From Semisulcospira habei (taxonomy: Eukaryota > Mollusca > Gastropoda > Semisulcospiridae): a stretch of DNA of 64,000 bases. Every line of letters starts with the position of its first letter. Within the stretch, counting starts at the first letter, position 1. The DNA lies in the NCBI GenBank assembly GCA_036245525.1, contig BTPG01000004.1, positions 207,606,456 to 207,670,455 on the forward strand, in the 5' to 3' direction. A model generated the notes under the pieces. It saw nothing but the letters and a program-made list of their open reading frames with translations, was not told the origin of the DNA and made no database searches. This document shows, one piece after another, positions 22,801-31,592 of this stretch. The translations under genes were made by a program, and so were the position numbers.

Positions 22801-23337
22801 CGTGCTGCTGGTGTCTCAGTGGGAGGCGCATGGACATGATGCGGTCTGAGTGGCCCGTTGGTTGGTTTTCCAGCTTAGTCGCAATGGATGTCTTGACCAT
22901 GAAACCCACGCCTGAAAGCCGTCTTTCTGATGCAGGCCTGCCTGACCAGTAGAGGGTGTACCCAGCACCAAGTTCTTGGAGGCTGCCTTCGTCCGGAAGG
23001 CGTACTTCGCTGAGCGCGGCGATGTCGATGTTTAACCTCCGCAATTCATGGGCAATGAGGGCGGAGCGACGTTCAGGGCGTCCGCTGTCTGCTTTGTCGA
23101 GCATGGTTCGGACGTTCCAGCATGCTACGTTGAGTCCGGTCGTGGTCGTCATGAGAGTGGATCCGTTATTCTTTCTTGTTTTTTGACCGCAGGAGAAGAT
23201 GCCCGTTGACCGCGGCTAGCCAACTGGGGTTGCGAGGGGACGAGCTTTGGTTAGGCCACCTTTTCTAGGCCCCTCTCCGTGTGGAGCAAGCAGTGCTGTC
23301 CCTAGAGAAGGCTGCTTGGTCGTTCAGGGTGTGCCGA
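19894..23337 (-). mobile_element. Endonuclease-RT LINE (LINE-B copy 2), nearly intact, minus strand
   Basis: Length about 3.44 kb. The 3' end is CTTCGTTCGCGAAGTCAAGCC followed by AGAG. The 5' end is truncated relative to the copy at 30809: homology begins at GGCACACCCTGAACGACC (23337 downward). It was inserted next to, or joined to, an antisense fragment of the first LINE family (23338-23833). No clear target duplication could be found, so the locus may be rearranged. It is the best-preserved LINE in the window. Confidence 0.85.
19924..23152 (-). CDS. LINE-B endonuclease/reverse transcriptase polyprotein (single late frameshift)
   Basis: ATG at 23152 opens about 1,030 uninterrupted codons. 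The APE endonuclease spans about residues 8-260: CWNVRTM, LSEVRLP (Glu49), VYSP, GDFNARVG (159-166), IDYVLV and TDHRLV. The RT spans about 500-800: SGKAAGIDGIPPE, NYRGITLLSIAGKIL, VTFVDLTKAFDTV, GVKQGCVLAPTLF and LLFADDAALV (FADD about 755-758). A conserved C-terminal region (YLGCIITSDAKLDKELD, LRWAGHVSRMEDHR) follows. A +1 slip in a 7-T run at 20051-20057 (6 in the sister copies) shifts the frame just before the C2H2 finger FPCSHCGRTCLSRIGLRSHE; the finger is still readable to the stop at 19924. All catalytic residues I can identify are intact. Confidence 0.88.
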
Positions 23338-23831
23338 GTGTACTACACAGACCAGGTCGGAGTAAGAACCACAGTTTGCACGTGGAATCATACAAGCATG
23401 CTGCTACGGAGTTTAAAAGCATGACATACAAATCTTGCTAAATCGGCAATAGACTGCGGGTTGGTAGTGTCTAGGATACACAATTCTTTCTTTCTGAGTT
23501 CCACAAGGTCAAACTTACATAGGTATTTGGCTCGCAGTTCATCATAGAATGGACAATAAAACATAAAGTGAACTTCATCTTCCACAGCCTTGGCACACAA
23601 TGGACACACTTTCGTTACAGCATTGGGAGTACTATATCTTTGTATATATCTACTATACCTTTTCTGTTCTACGTTTGTTTCCATGTCACCTGAGGAAGGA
23701 TCTTTGATCCGAAACGTTGTTATTTGTTTCTATTTTAAAGGGTTTTCTACCACTATCTTCTGTTTTTCTTGTACTATATCTTTGTTTGTTACTTTGCAAT
23801 TCGGTTATGCCAAGTCTAAATTTAATGTATA

Positions 23832-23833
<2 letters not shown>
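23338..23833 (-). pseudogene. Antisense 3' fragment of the L1-like LINE ORF2
   Basis: On the minus strand it encodes YSTPNAVTKVCPLCAKAVED followed by EVHFMFYCPFYDELRAKYL, the same C-terminal block as at 7726-7890, then TNPQSIADLARFVCHAFK and 3' UTR sequence up to GTCTGTGTAGTACAC. A 128-bp insertion (23644-23771) splits it. Confidence 0.85.
23644..23771 (+). mobile_element. 128-bp insertion carrying a hammerhead-like core (Penelope-type)
   Basis: Flanked by the 14-bp duplication TACTATATCTTTGT (23630-23643 and 23772-23785). It contains CCTGAGGA, then the hairpin GGATC-TTT-GATCC, then GAAACGTTG. Order and spacing are those of the CUGANGA / stem II / GAAAC core of hammerhead ribozymes with minimal stem III, known from Penelope-like retroelements. 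An extra A precedes stem II and stem I pairing is weak, so activity is doubtful. No RT or endonuclease is encoded; this would be a terminal-repeat fragment. Confidence 0.65.

Positions 23834-23903
<70 letters not shown>
23834..23903. repeat. (AG)n microsatellite
   Basis: About 35 GA units. It lies at the junction between LINE sequence and intron. Confidence 0.98.
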
Positions 23904-23908
<5 letters not shown>

Positions 23909-24470
23909 GCATTGGGCTTCAATACAATTGCATTATATTTGCATGTCTGCTTCGCTACACAGATCTCCGCCGACTAGCTTTTATATGGCGGAAGTGACGT
24001 GATGTGACGCAGTGTGACGTAACACATGTTGCTCTAATGGGAATCGTCCGCCTACCGTTGCTTGGGTTACATCTCATAACAGGAAGTCTGCCAGCGGCGT
24101 CATTTGTAATCCTGTCACTAGGCCAAATTCGACTGCCACGACCAGTCGATAGGCCTACGTTTGGCTTTAGTTCCAGATATCCAGACGGAGTTGTCTTCGA
24201 AGACCGCATTTAAATTTAGGAGACAGGTCGACAATGATGGTTCAATTGTGATGCCCTATTAGCTTAATGCCTAAGCACCATGGTATCAATTCTGGCGCGA
24301 TCATTGAACTGTCTTTGTCGAGTCCATGTTTTGTTTTAGCGTGTCAGGACTGAATGGGGTTGAGGGCTTAACCCAATCACTGTCAGTGGACGCAGGTGTT
24401 TGAAATCATTGTAAAATCACCGTCACATTTCCCAGAAACAGAAAGAACATTGATATACAGTGGTTTCAGC

Positions 24471-24542
24471 AAGAGGCATAGATCATTATGAGCCCCAGCG
24501 AATGCGGGGGCTCATGAGGATCTATGCCTTTTGCATTTGGGT
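24471..24542. repeat. Family D palindrome
   Basis: GCAAGAGGCATAGATCATTA ... TGAGGATCTATGCCTTTTGC around GCCCCAGCGAATGCGGGGGC. Confidence 0.85.
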
Positions 24543-25144
24543 GTTGTTCGCATTTTTCTCGCAGAGAAGGTGTTAAACCCCGATGCCATCTGTATTGGGA
24601 AAGTAAATGGCATTAAACGATGTCTTCCTGATAACAGACAGGAATATCCTAGTGTTCCACTCTGGTGGTCATATATACTCACGGTTCACACACAGTAACT
24701 ATCATCTTTCTCCTGAGGTATTAGAGAACGCAGATTTCACGTGATCTCTTAAGCTTCCTCACGGCCAAGTAAATTGCTATCGAGACGACCTTGCAACCGA
24801 CCAGAAGGCCGACGTCCTGCAGGAACCCACACAAGACCTTGGCCTCCCTCAAAAGGTTGTGAGAATCTGGGCCTCATACGGAAGAGTCTTAATGGAGGAC
24901 AGACTAAGCGGCGGGAAGGGTTCCCCGAGTCCCCTTTATGCCGGCATTTAAATGGCCGGCTCTGAAGGGCTTCTCGCTGGGCTGGTGTTTATGTGGTATA
25001 GTTAATGACTTTTCGGATCTCATAAATGTTCCCCTCAGTCAGGCTTAGTCGGTTATGATGTCGTAAGACCGCCCTCCGTCTGGGTTCTGAGAATTATTGA
25101 CTTCCTTCGTTTTTGCAGGGTCAGTTTGGAAGCTGGAGCGACCG
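24543..25144. other. CFAP77 intron 3, no gene seen
   Basis: No exon, RNA gene or repeat that I can support. Confidence 0.45.
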
Positions 25145-25218
25145 GTTGAAGCTCAGGGTTGTGTCAGAATAGCGGCTTAACGCCCGCCAAGCTATTCTGG
25201 CACAACCCTTGAACTTCA
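25145..25218. repeat. Diverged family A core palindrome
   Basis: GCTCAGGGTTGTGTCAGAAT ... ATTCTGGCACAACCCTTGAA. The outer ends are lost. Confidence 0.7.
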
Positions 25219-25543
25219 GCCGGCCAATCCATCTCATATGACATATGCACATAACAAACAAAACACAATACCCGAACACACCACTTTTACAATAAACTAA
25301 ACAACAATGCATACATAATAATTTATATTCTAATTAACATTCAGTCTAAACAAGGAGGATTACAAAACTACAATTAAGGCATCAAACACTGGCAGTTATT
25401 CAAAGTAAAGCTTGAAGAGGTGAGTTTTCAACAACCTCTTGAATTAAACAAAAAAGCAGCTATACTGCCAGTAGTATTTTGAATGGACACTGGTATTCAC
25501 TCTATTTGTAAGGTTGTTTGTTTGTTTCTTTATTTGACACCAA

Positions 25544-25761
25544 TTAACCTTTTTCTTCCTGATACACTACTGCTTGAAATTACTTTGACTATGATAGTTC
25601 AAGGGTGGTGCTAGAATAGCTTGGCGCCTAAGGCGCCAAGCTATTCTGGCACCCCCCTTGAACCCGAATGGTTGATCTATCTCCTAATCTGTAATTTGGT
25701 CTTCAAAGCACATTAAGCAAATTAAAAAGAAACAACTCAGCCTCAGGATGTAATGGGTTAA
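25544..25761 (+). mobile_element. Family A palindromic miniature element
   Basis: TTAACCTTTTTCTTCCTGAT ... CCTCAGGATGTAATGGGTTAA with central GGCGCCTAAGGCGCC. It lies 130 bp before CFAP77 exon 4. Confidence 0.88.
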
Positions 25762-25890
25762 TTGGTTGTGTGCACAAGAGATTCTCAGGATGATGTCGAC
25801 TACAGTTATCCCACGCTCAGCTTAGTGCAGACCGAGTGTGGCTGACGTCGCCTCGAGAACCGTTTGCTTATCGACTGGTTTTCTGTGCAG

Positions 25891-25993
25891 GCCGTCCACC
25901 CCCATTTATGACCTTCTAGAACACAAATTCCAGGACAAGTGGATCCAGCAACGCTACCAACAGGAAGTCAAACAGCGCAAGGAGGAACAGCAT
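25891..25993 (+). CDS. CFAP77: CFAP77 exon 4
   Basis: The acceptor is ...TTTTCTGTGCAG (ends 25890) and the donor GTAAGT starts at 25994. The exon is 103 nt, phase 2 in and phase 0 out. It encodes (R)PSTPIYDLLEHKFQDKWIQQ followed by a charged helix (RYQQEVKQRKEEQH). RPSTP.(Y/F)DLL.H....W is a clear CFAP77 family match. Intron 3 (18709-25890) contains the nearly intact minus-strand LINE and several miniature palindromes. Confidence 0.94.
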
Positions 25994-26157
25994 GTAAGTC
26001 GTACAGTAAGATGTATATCTAAAAGACAGTCAGGTAGTGCCAAAAGACTTGGAGGACATCTAAGCAGCACTCATTGGCCGTTTTGCAGGATTACTGTGGC
26101 AAGAATCCTGCTGATTATTTTTTTTGTTTGTTTGTTCAGAAGCTAAAAGTGCAAAAT

Positions 26158-26247
26158 TTAACCTTTGGCTGTTGGTAGCGCTTTTTGTCGCGATGATTCC
26201 TCTAGGAATCATCGCGACAGAAAGTGCTAATGACAGCTAAAGGATTC
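26158..26247. mobile_element. Family C palindromic miniature element
   Basis: TTAACCTTTGGCTGTTGGTA ... TGACAGCTAAAGGATTCA; the centre is GATTCCTCTAGGAATC. Confidence 0.85.
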
Positions 26248-26929
26248 ATGCTTAAAGTGTATCAAAGCAAAGTAGTAGGGTCAACCTCTGTATATTGAGC
26301 CATAAAGCCAGACAACCTTTATTTGTGATCGCGTTAATGTAGTGCTGAATTTATATAGACTTGTCAAGAAACATCACTTGGTGAGCAAAAGCTCCTTGGA
26401 ACACCATCAGCCTTAGCTTGCCCACACATGGCTGTGTGCAGGCCAGCTAAGGCTGACTTTGGCCCGGAGGTCCGTTTGTTCACCAGGTGTCCCCATGGGA
26501 ACTAGAGACCTGTGTGCGTTATATCATCCTCAGACGTGTGCTCATTATACTCGACTTGGGCCGATGTCCTTTGTGTACTGGGTAATGCATGCATTAGAGC
26601 AGATTTGTGCAGTTGGGACTTCTTTTTTATGGAATTGTCAAATAAAAGAAGTAGCTTTTAATGAGAATCTCACAAGTTTTGTGCATCACAGGAGACAACC
26701 ATTTCCATGTGCAATCTACATTGTGACTGTTTAACTTGCATTTGACCAGGAGTGCTCCTCATATTGGAGTGTGAACAAAAACAGTGACACAATGAGTTGA
26801 TTTCCTTTTCCTGGGTATATTTAAATTGGCCCTTTCTTTTTCAATAACAGCAGAAATGTGGCAGTTCTGGGCATCAAGGGACACTACTCTTCAGCATTCT
26901 ATTAGCAGAGAGGACTACTGTTAAATTCT

Positions 26930-27180
26930 TGGACTCCCAGATCTAAATGACTTCCATTCCACAGAATGGAATTCATTTAGTTCTGGGAGTCAAAGTGATA
27001 AGCTCCTTATACATGTGGATCAATCAAGCAATCAGTCAATCAATCAATCTGTTGTTAATGTTTTTGACTCCCAGAACTAAATGACTTCCATTCCAAGTCA
27101 TTTAGTTCTGGGAGTCAAAGTGTAAAGCTGCATATACATGTGGATCAATCAATCAATCAATCAATGCAATCAGTCAATCA
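26930..27180. repeat. Two family G palindromes with (CAAT)n tails
   Basis: TTTGACTCCCAGAACTAAAT ... ATTTAGTTCTGGGAGTCAAA hairpins at about 26931-26996 and 27064-27121. Each is followed by ATACATGTGGATCAATCAA and short CAAT repeats. This is a direct duplication of a hairpin plus tail. Confidence 0.8.
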
Positions 27181-27565
27181 GGCAGTCATAGTCAGTGTCA
27201 CTCAGTCAGTTTAAGAACGAAGGAATTGAAAATGTTATTTTAGTATGTGTCAAACAGATAAATCTGTTTAGAGTGTTCACCTATGGTAAACTTTGCAAAT
27301 GGATATGTACTGTGCTGAGAGGAGAATAGCTGATCAGATTTAATTTACCCTGAAAGTGTTAATTTCACAGAGCTCCAGATTTACATCAGCACAGTCTTCA
27401 GTAAGTTTGCAGCTCATGACCTTCAACTGACCTCTGCTTGCAGCCTCCCATTACATTTCTCTGTACCTGTAGCTCTGTGACTTTGTCTCTAAGCATGTAG
27501 CCATGTGATTTTGTCTCTGTGCATGTAACTCTGTTGCTCATCACTGACATTTCCTGTTCTTGTAG

Positions 27566-27586
27566 GATCTTTTGCCTTGGGAAAAG
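27566..27586 (+). other. Candidate alternative microexon of CFAP77 (7 codons)
   Basis: A 21-nt phase-0 segment (DLLPWEK) lies between a good acceptor (TTCCTGTTCTTGTAG, AG at 27564-27565) and a weak donor GTACTA at 27587. Inclusion would keep the CFAP77 frame between exons 4 and 5. The protein without it already matches the remembered length of the vertebrate homologue in this helix, so constitutive use is unlikely. It may be a cassette exon or chance. Confidence 0.25.
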
Positions 27587-27734
27587 GTACTAGATGGCTA
27601 TATGCTTGTATACAACTACTAAATTAGTGCTAGCATTGTTTGTTTAGCTGAGTAACACAGGGCCTATATATACTGAACATCAAACGATGTATACGCTGTC
27701 CGTCTGACGATCACACGCCAGATGAAAATTTAGC

Positions 27735-27806
27735 AGCAAGAGGCACAGATCCACATGGGCCCCTGCAAGTTGCAGGGGCCCATTTGGATCTGTGCCTCTT
27801 GTAGAT
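27735..27806. repeat. Family D palindrome, near perfect
   Basis: GCAAGAGGCACAGATCCACA ... ATTTGGATCTGTGCCTCTTG around GGGCCCCTGCAAGTTGCAGG. Confidence 0.88.
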
Positions 27807-27925
27807 GCTGGCTAGCTCTGCTTGCATGAATGATTTGGTAGCTCTGTTTGAGTGAATGAGGAGGTTGCTGAGTGAGCGTAAAGCTGAAATAAAAAAGTAC
27901 CCCACGATAGTGATGTCATCGGGCT

Positions 27926-27994
27926 GATGTCAGCCACAGTTGGTCCATGCACAGCTGTGCGTGGGCCAATTGCGGCCGATGTCGGGCCAATATC
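27926..27994. repeat. Family E palindrome
   Basis: GATGTCAGCCACAGTTGGTC ... CCAATTGCGGCCGATGTC around GCACAGCTGTGCGTGGGCC. Other copies lie at about 39405-39475, 45686-45776 and 62735-62812. Confidence 0.75.
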
Positions 27995-28466
27995 CTGTGC
28001 TGACTGGATGTTACTTGCTCATCCAGTCACATCATAGTCGTGTGCTTTGCTACGACTGCCGTGCTAACTGCGGTCAGTATGTGCGCTTGTCTTTGATTTT
28101 GGTTCTTACATCTCTAGGTTGTAAGGTCCAGAATTACATACCAGCGCACATTCAGTGGTCCTTTTGAAATGAAAATGATGTTCGCTCAACCTGTGATATG
28201 TAATATACTGAGTTGTCAATTCAGTGACAGATTGCGTTGCTATACATGTACTTATTATTAGGAAAGGTTAAAACAACACTTACTGCAGTGCCGTGGTGCC
28301 AGTAAAATCATCGACATGTTTTTAGAGACCTGAGGGAAAAGGAAACTTTATTCAGATTCAGATATATAGTCATAACTTTATAATTTATTTATTTATTTTT
28401 TTTAATATATTTTTTGCTAGAGGGGTGGGGCTGCAGGTAGGGAGTGGGAAACCTTTTTCTTAGTGC

Positions 28467-28558
28467 TTAACCCTTTGGCTGTTGGTTGCGGTTTTATTCA
28501 TGATGATTCCTGCAGAAATCATCATGACTGAAACCGCTACTGATAGCCAAAGGGTTAA
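28467..28558. mobile_element. Family C palindromic miniature element
   Basis: TTAACCCTTTGGCTGTTGGT ... TGATAGCCAAAGGGTTAA. Complete TTAA at both ends. Confidence 0.9.
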
Positions 28559-28675
28559 AATTGTTCCTCAACTTCATTGTTCTCACTTGAAGCCATGCAT
28601 GACATCTTTTGGGTGTCTCTATACATATTATCCCACTCAACTCGGACACACTACAAAAGACGTTACAGATCGACC

Positions 28676-28830
28676 ATATGATAGTTCATTGTTGGTGACT
28701 GAATAGCTTGGCGCCTCTAGGCGCCAAGCTATTCTGGCACCATCCTTGAACTGTCATGTTCAGACTCTTGTCTCCTGAACTGTAATGTTGCTTTCACAGG
28801 ACAACACCCAGATTTCAGATTTGTTTGTTT
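28676..28830. repeat. Family A element, truncated
   Basis: TATGATAGTTCATTGTTGGT ... AAGCTATTCTGGCACCATCC around GGCGCCTCTAGGCGCC, then the usual ACAGGACAA-type 3' flank. The 5' TTAA end is missing. Confidence 0.75.
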
Positions 28831-29287
28831 TGTTTGCCGAAGGGCTGAGAGTTAAATTTCAGCATCACAATTCCTATAATCTCGACTCAGTCTTTCCTGG
28901 TCATTTCTCATTCTCAATTATTGTATAATCTTCACGATGTCCTGACTTTTGTTTCCTCTGTCTTGCCTGTTGGTGACCACTGAACTATATCCTTGTGAGT
29001 ATTCCTTGTATACTGGACAGAGATGTACACGCGTGCTGTTTGAACAATGATACATATACAATTATATAATATTGTGAACAGTCTTACTGTATGGCTTGTC
29101 ATGTTGAGTGTGAATTATGCCCCTCACAGTGCAGATTGTGTCCCCTTACATTCATGAACTGAAACGGAAGGTCCTGTTGTAAAGAAGATCTTCGTTGAAA
29201 CTCGTGCACATAACACTATATTGACATGCTAAGTGTAATTGGCAGCAGTCATAGATTTAAATTGACCTGCAAATGAAGCCGAGCTCT

Positions 29288-29363
29288 GATTGCAAGAGGC
29301 ATAGATTCTCATGAGCCCCTGCACCTGCAGGGGCTCATGAGAATCTATGCCTCTTGCCGATGG
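29288..29363. repeat. Family D palindrome, perfect
   Basis: TTGCAAGAGGCATAGATTCT ... AGAATCTATGCCTCTTGC around GCCCCTGCACCTGCAGGGGC. Confidence 0.9.
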
Positions 29364-29504
29364 GAAGAGATTGTAGTGTGTGAAACGCTAACACTAACAA
29401 ACGCTATGGGAAAAAAAAGGCACATGCCAGCACAGTTTTGACTGCATGAATAGTAACTCGGTCACGGTGTGCGGCATCCACATTCACCACGTGTCTCAAA
29501 TGTT

Positions 29505-29560
29505 TTAACCCATTTGGTTGTCGGTAGTGACTTTTGTCAAAGTTGCTGCCGACAGCTTAA
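29505..29560. repeat. Family C element with deleted centre
   Basis: TTAACCCATTTGGTTGTCGG ... TGCTGCCGACAGCTTAA. Both TTAA ends are present but the central hairpin is gone. Confidence 0.7.
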
Positions 29561-30021
29561 CGAACAACTTCTAGATGTCTTCAGCACACATATATGTAGT
29601 CTGTACCATGTGCGCTACTTTATATCTGAAGTGTAATTTGCACAGTCATGTTTAACTTTCACATCAGACCTCTCATATGGCTTGATTTTGTGCATGTATC
29701 TGTCATTAAATTCTAACCAGTAATTTGTAAATATGGTGACTCTGTATACATGTACTTACGTTAAATATTGTGAGTGATGAATACTTGTACTGGACACTTG
29801 TTTCAACGTTCGTTGGATATCTTGTAAACATTATGCAGAGGTGTACACAAGTTTTGCAGTTTATAATGTTGAGTTTAGTGGAATTACGAATACCATGGTC
29901 CCACTTAGGTTAAATACTGTACAAAAAGCATCCAAAAAAAAATCCTGATGGATGTCTTAGAAAAATACCCTTAAATAGTGAACATCAGTGGTGGCTACTG
30001 TGACAATCTTTGCTAATTTAA

Positions 30022-30234
30022 TTAACCCATTTAGACCCATGGCCATATGTCTCAAATTTGGGAGGTGTTACCCAACTCCTGCATACCAGTTGCAGGAGAT
30101 AGATTGACCATGATAATTCAAGGATAGTGCCAAATTGCTAGGCTCCTAAAGGCGCCAAACCAATCTGACACTGCCCTTGAATTATCATGGTCAATCCATC
30201 TCCTGCTGTAGGACGTTGGGGCTAAATGGGTTAA
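30022..30234. mobile_element. Family B palindromic miniature element
   Basis: TTAACCCATTTAGACCCATG ... TTGGGGCTAAATGGGTTAA. Central imperfect hairpin GCTCCTAAAGGCGCC. Confidence 0.88.
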
Positions 30235-30417
30235 TGCCAGTAATGCAGCACAGTTTGGCTTTTGTGATTACATTTATTTACTGTTAGATCTGCTCCAGTC
30301 TGGGGACTTGCTTTTTATTGATTCTGGTTCAGCGTACATGATGCCATGTCATCTGCCTTTCTACATTTCATTTTTTACTTTCCCACTGCTGGCTGTCTAT
30401 GGTGGTGTGTCAGTAAA

Positions 30418-30610
30418 ATTAACCCATGGACCCCATGAAGCACTACTATAATTATGATAGTTTAAGATGTGGTGCCAGAATAGCCAGGTGCCTACATGCC
30501 CCCAGCTGTTCTGTCACAGCCCTTAAACTACCATGGTCGATCTGTCTCATAAACTGTAATGTACTCTTCAGAGGGCAACTCACAAATTTGCAATTACGAC
30601 CTCAGTGATT
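30418..30610. repeat. Diverged family A-like element
   Basis: ATTAACCCATGGACCCCATG, then ATAGTTTAAGATGTGGTGCC ... CACAGCCCTTAAACTACCAT. It lies just upstream of CFAP77 exon 5. Confidence 0.65.
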
Positions 30611-30655
30611 AGTTTGTTCGATGCTGACCTTTTTTTCCTGTGTTGTTTTTGTCAG

Positions 30656-30763
30656 AAAAAGAGCGGCCTGCTTCTGTACAACACACGAGCCACACTTCTG
30701 CGCACATACCAGAACCCAGTGGAAGAGAAACCTCTATGGCAGATGCCACGCTTCACAAAATCT
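30656..30763 (+). CDS. CFAP77: CFAP77 exon 5
   Basis: The acceptor is ...TTGTTTTTGTCAG (AG at 30654-30655) and the donor GTAAGT starts at 30764. The exon is 108 nt, phase 0 on both sides. It encodes KKSGLLLYNTRATLLRTYQN then PVEEKPLWQMPRFTKS. The Y.TR...LR.Y..PV....LW.MP.F pattern is a strong family match. A full-length LINE begins only 45 bp downstream of its donor (30809), so retrotransposition came close to disrupting the splice site. Confidence 0.94.
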
Positions 30764-30809
30764 GTAAGTACATAGTTGCATTGTTTTACATGACCCTAGA
30801 TGGGGTTTA

Positions 30810-30884
30810 GGCGGGGAAGTGGCGCAGTGGTTTAGGTGTCTGCCTCAAATGCCAAAGGTGCGAGGTTCGATACCGGGTTCCGGC
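30810..30884 (+). promoter_or_regulatory. tRNA-like internal Pol III promoter at the 5' end of the LINE
   Basis: A-box-like TGGCGCAGTGG (30820-30830) and B-box-like GGTTCGATACC (30864-30874) stand at tRNA spacing. Because the target duplication lies immediately outside, this tRNA-like sequence was part of the retrotransposed unit. It is not a functional tRNA gene. Confidence 0.65.
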
Positions 30885-31592
30885 GTTGGATTTTTCTCCT
30901 CTGGTAAGTGTCACCGTCTGGGCAGTGGGCAGATGTTCACATCTGCACGGGACATAGACGACCCCGGCCCCCACGAGTCCCCTGCTGCCTTGCAGGCCTG
31001 GCTGCTTGGCTGCGGAAAGGCTAAGGGAGGAAACCCCTGACATCAAAGCCCCCGTGTCTCCGGGGAAGGCTTTTGAGCCAGAGACTAAGACAAGGACAGT
31101 CTGATATAAAACCTATGACCCGAGGACCTCGATGCCACCGTCCCAGCTTGCTAGGCCATGGCAAACGAACCAAGGGTTTAAAGGGTGGGGCCAGTACTGT
31201 GCACACTGCACTCCACCAAAAAGCTCCACCGCGCAGGCTTTAGGAAACGCCCACGGACTATGACACTGAACTATCCAAGTCCTGTAGCGATGGGCAAGGG
31301 GCAAAACGGCAGGTGAAAGATGTCACTGGAAGCCGCAGTCTCAAACCTGCATGCAGGCGGTTCAGGATATTGGTCGCCTGATGTTGACCTGGGGATGACA
31401 ACGTCACTTGGCACACCCTGAACGACCAAGCAGCCTTCTCTAGGGACAGCAGTGCTTGCGCCACACGGAGAGGGGCCTAGAAAAGGTGGCCTAACCAAAG
31501 CTCATCCCCTTGTAACCCCAGTTGGCTAGCCGCGGTCAACGGGCATCTTCTCATGCGGTCAGAAAACAAGAAAACACAATGGATCCACTCTC

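Noticed and set aside
26930..27180. CRISPR-like alternation of repeats and spacers
   Set aside because: Two hairpins with CAAT tails in an animal intron; no regular repeat-spacer series.
30810..30884. A tRNA gene
   Set aside because: A and B boxes are present, but no convincing cloverleaf was worked out and the sequence lies inside a LINE target duplication; it is a tRNA-like promoter of a retroelement.
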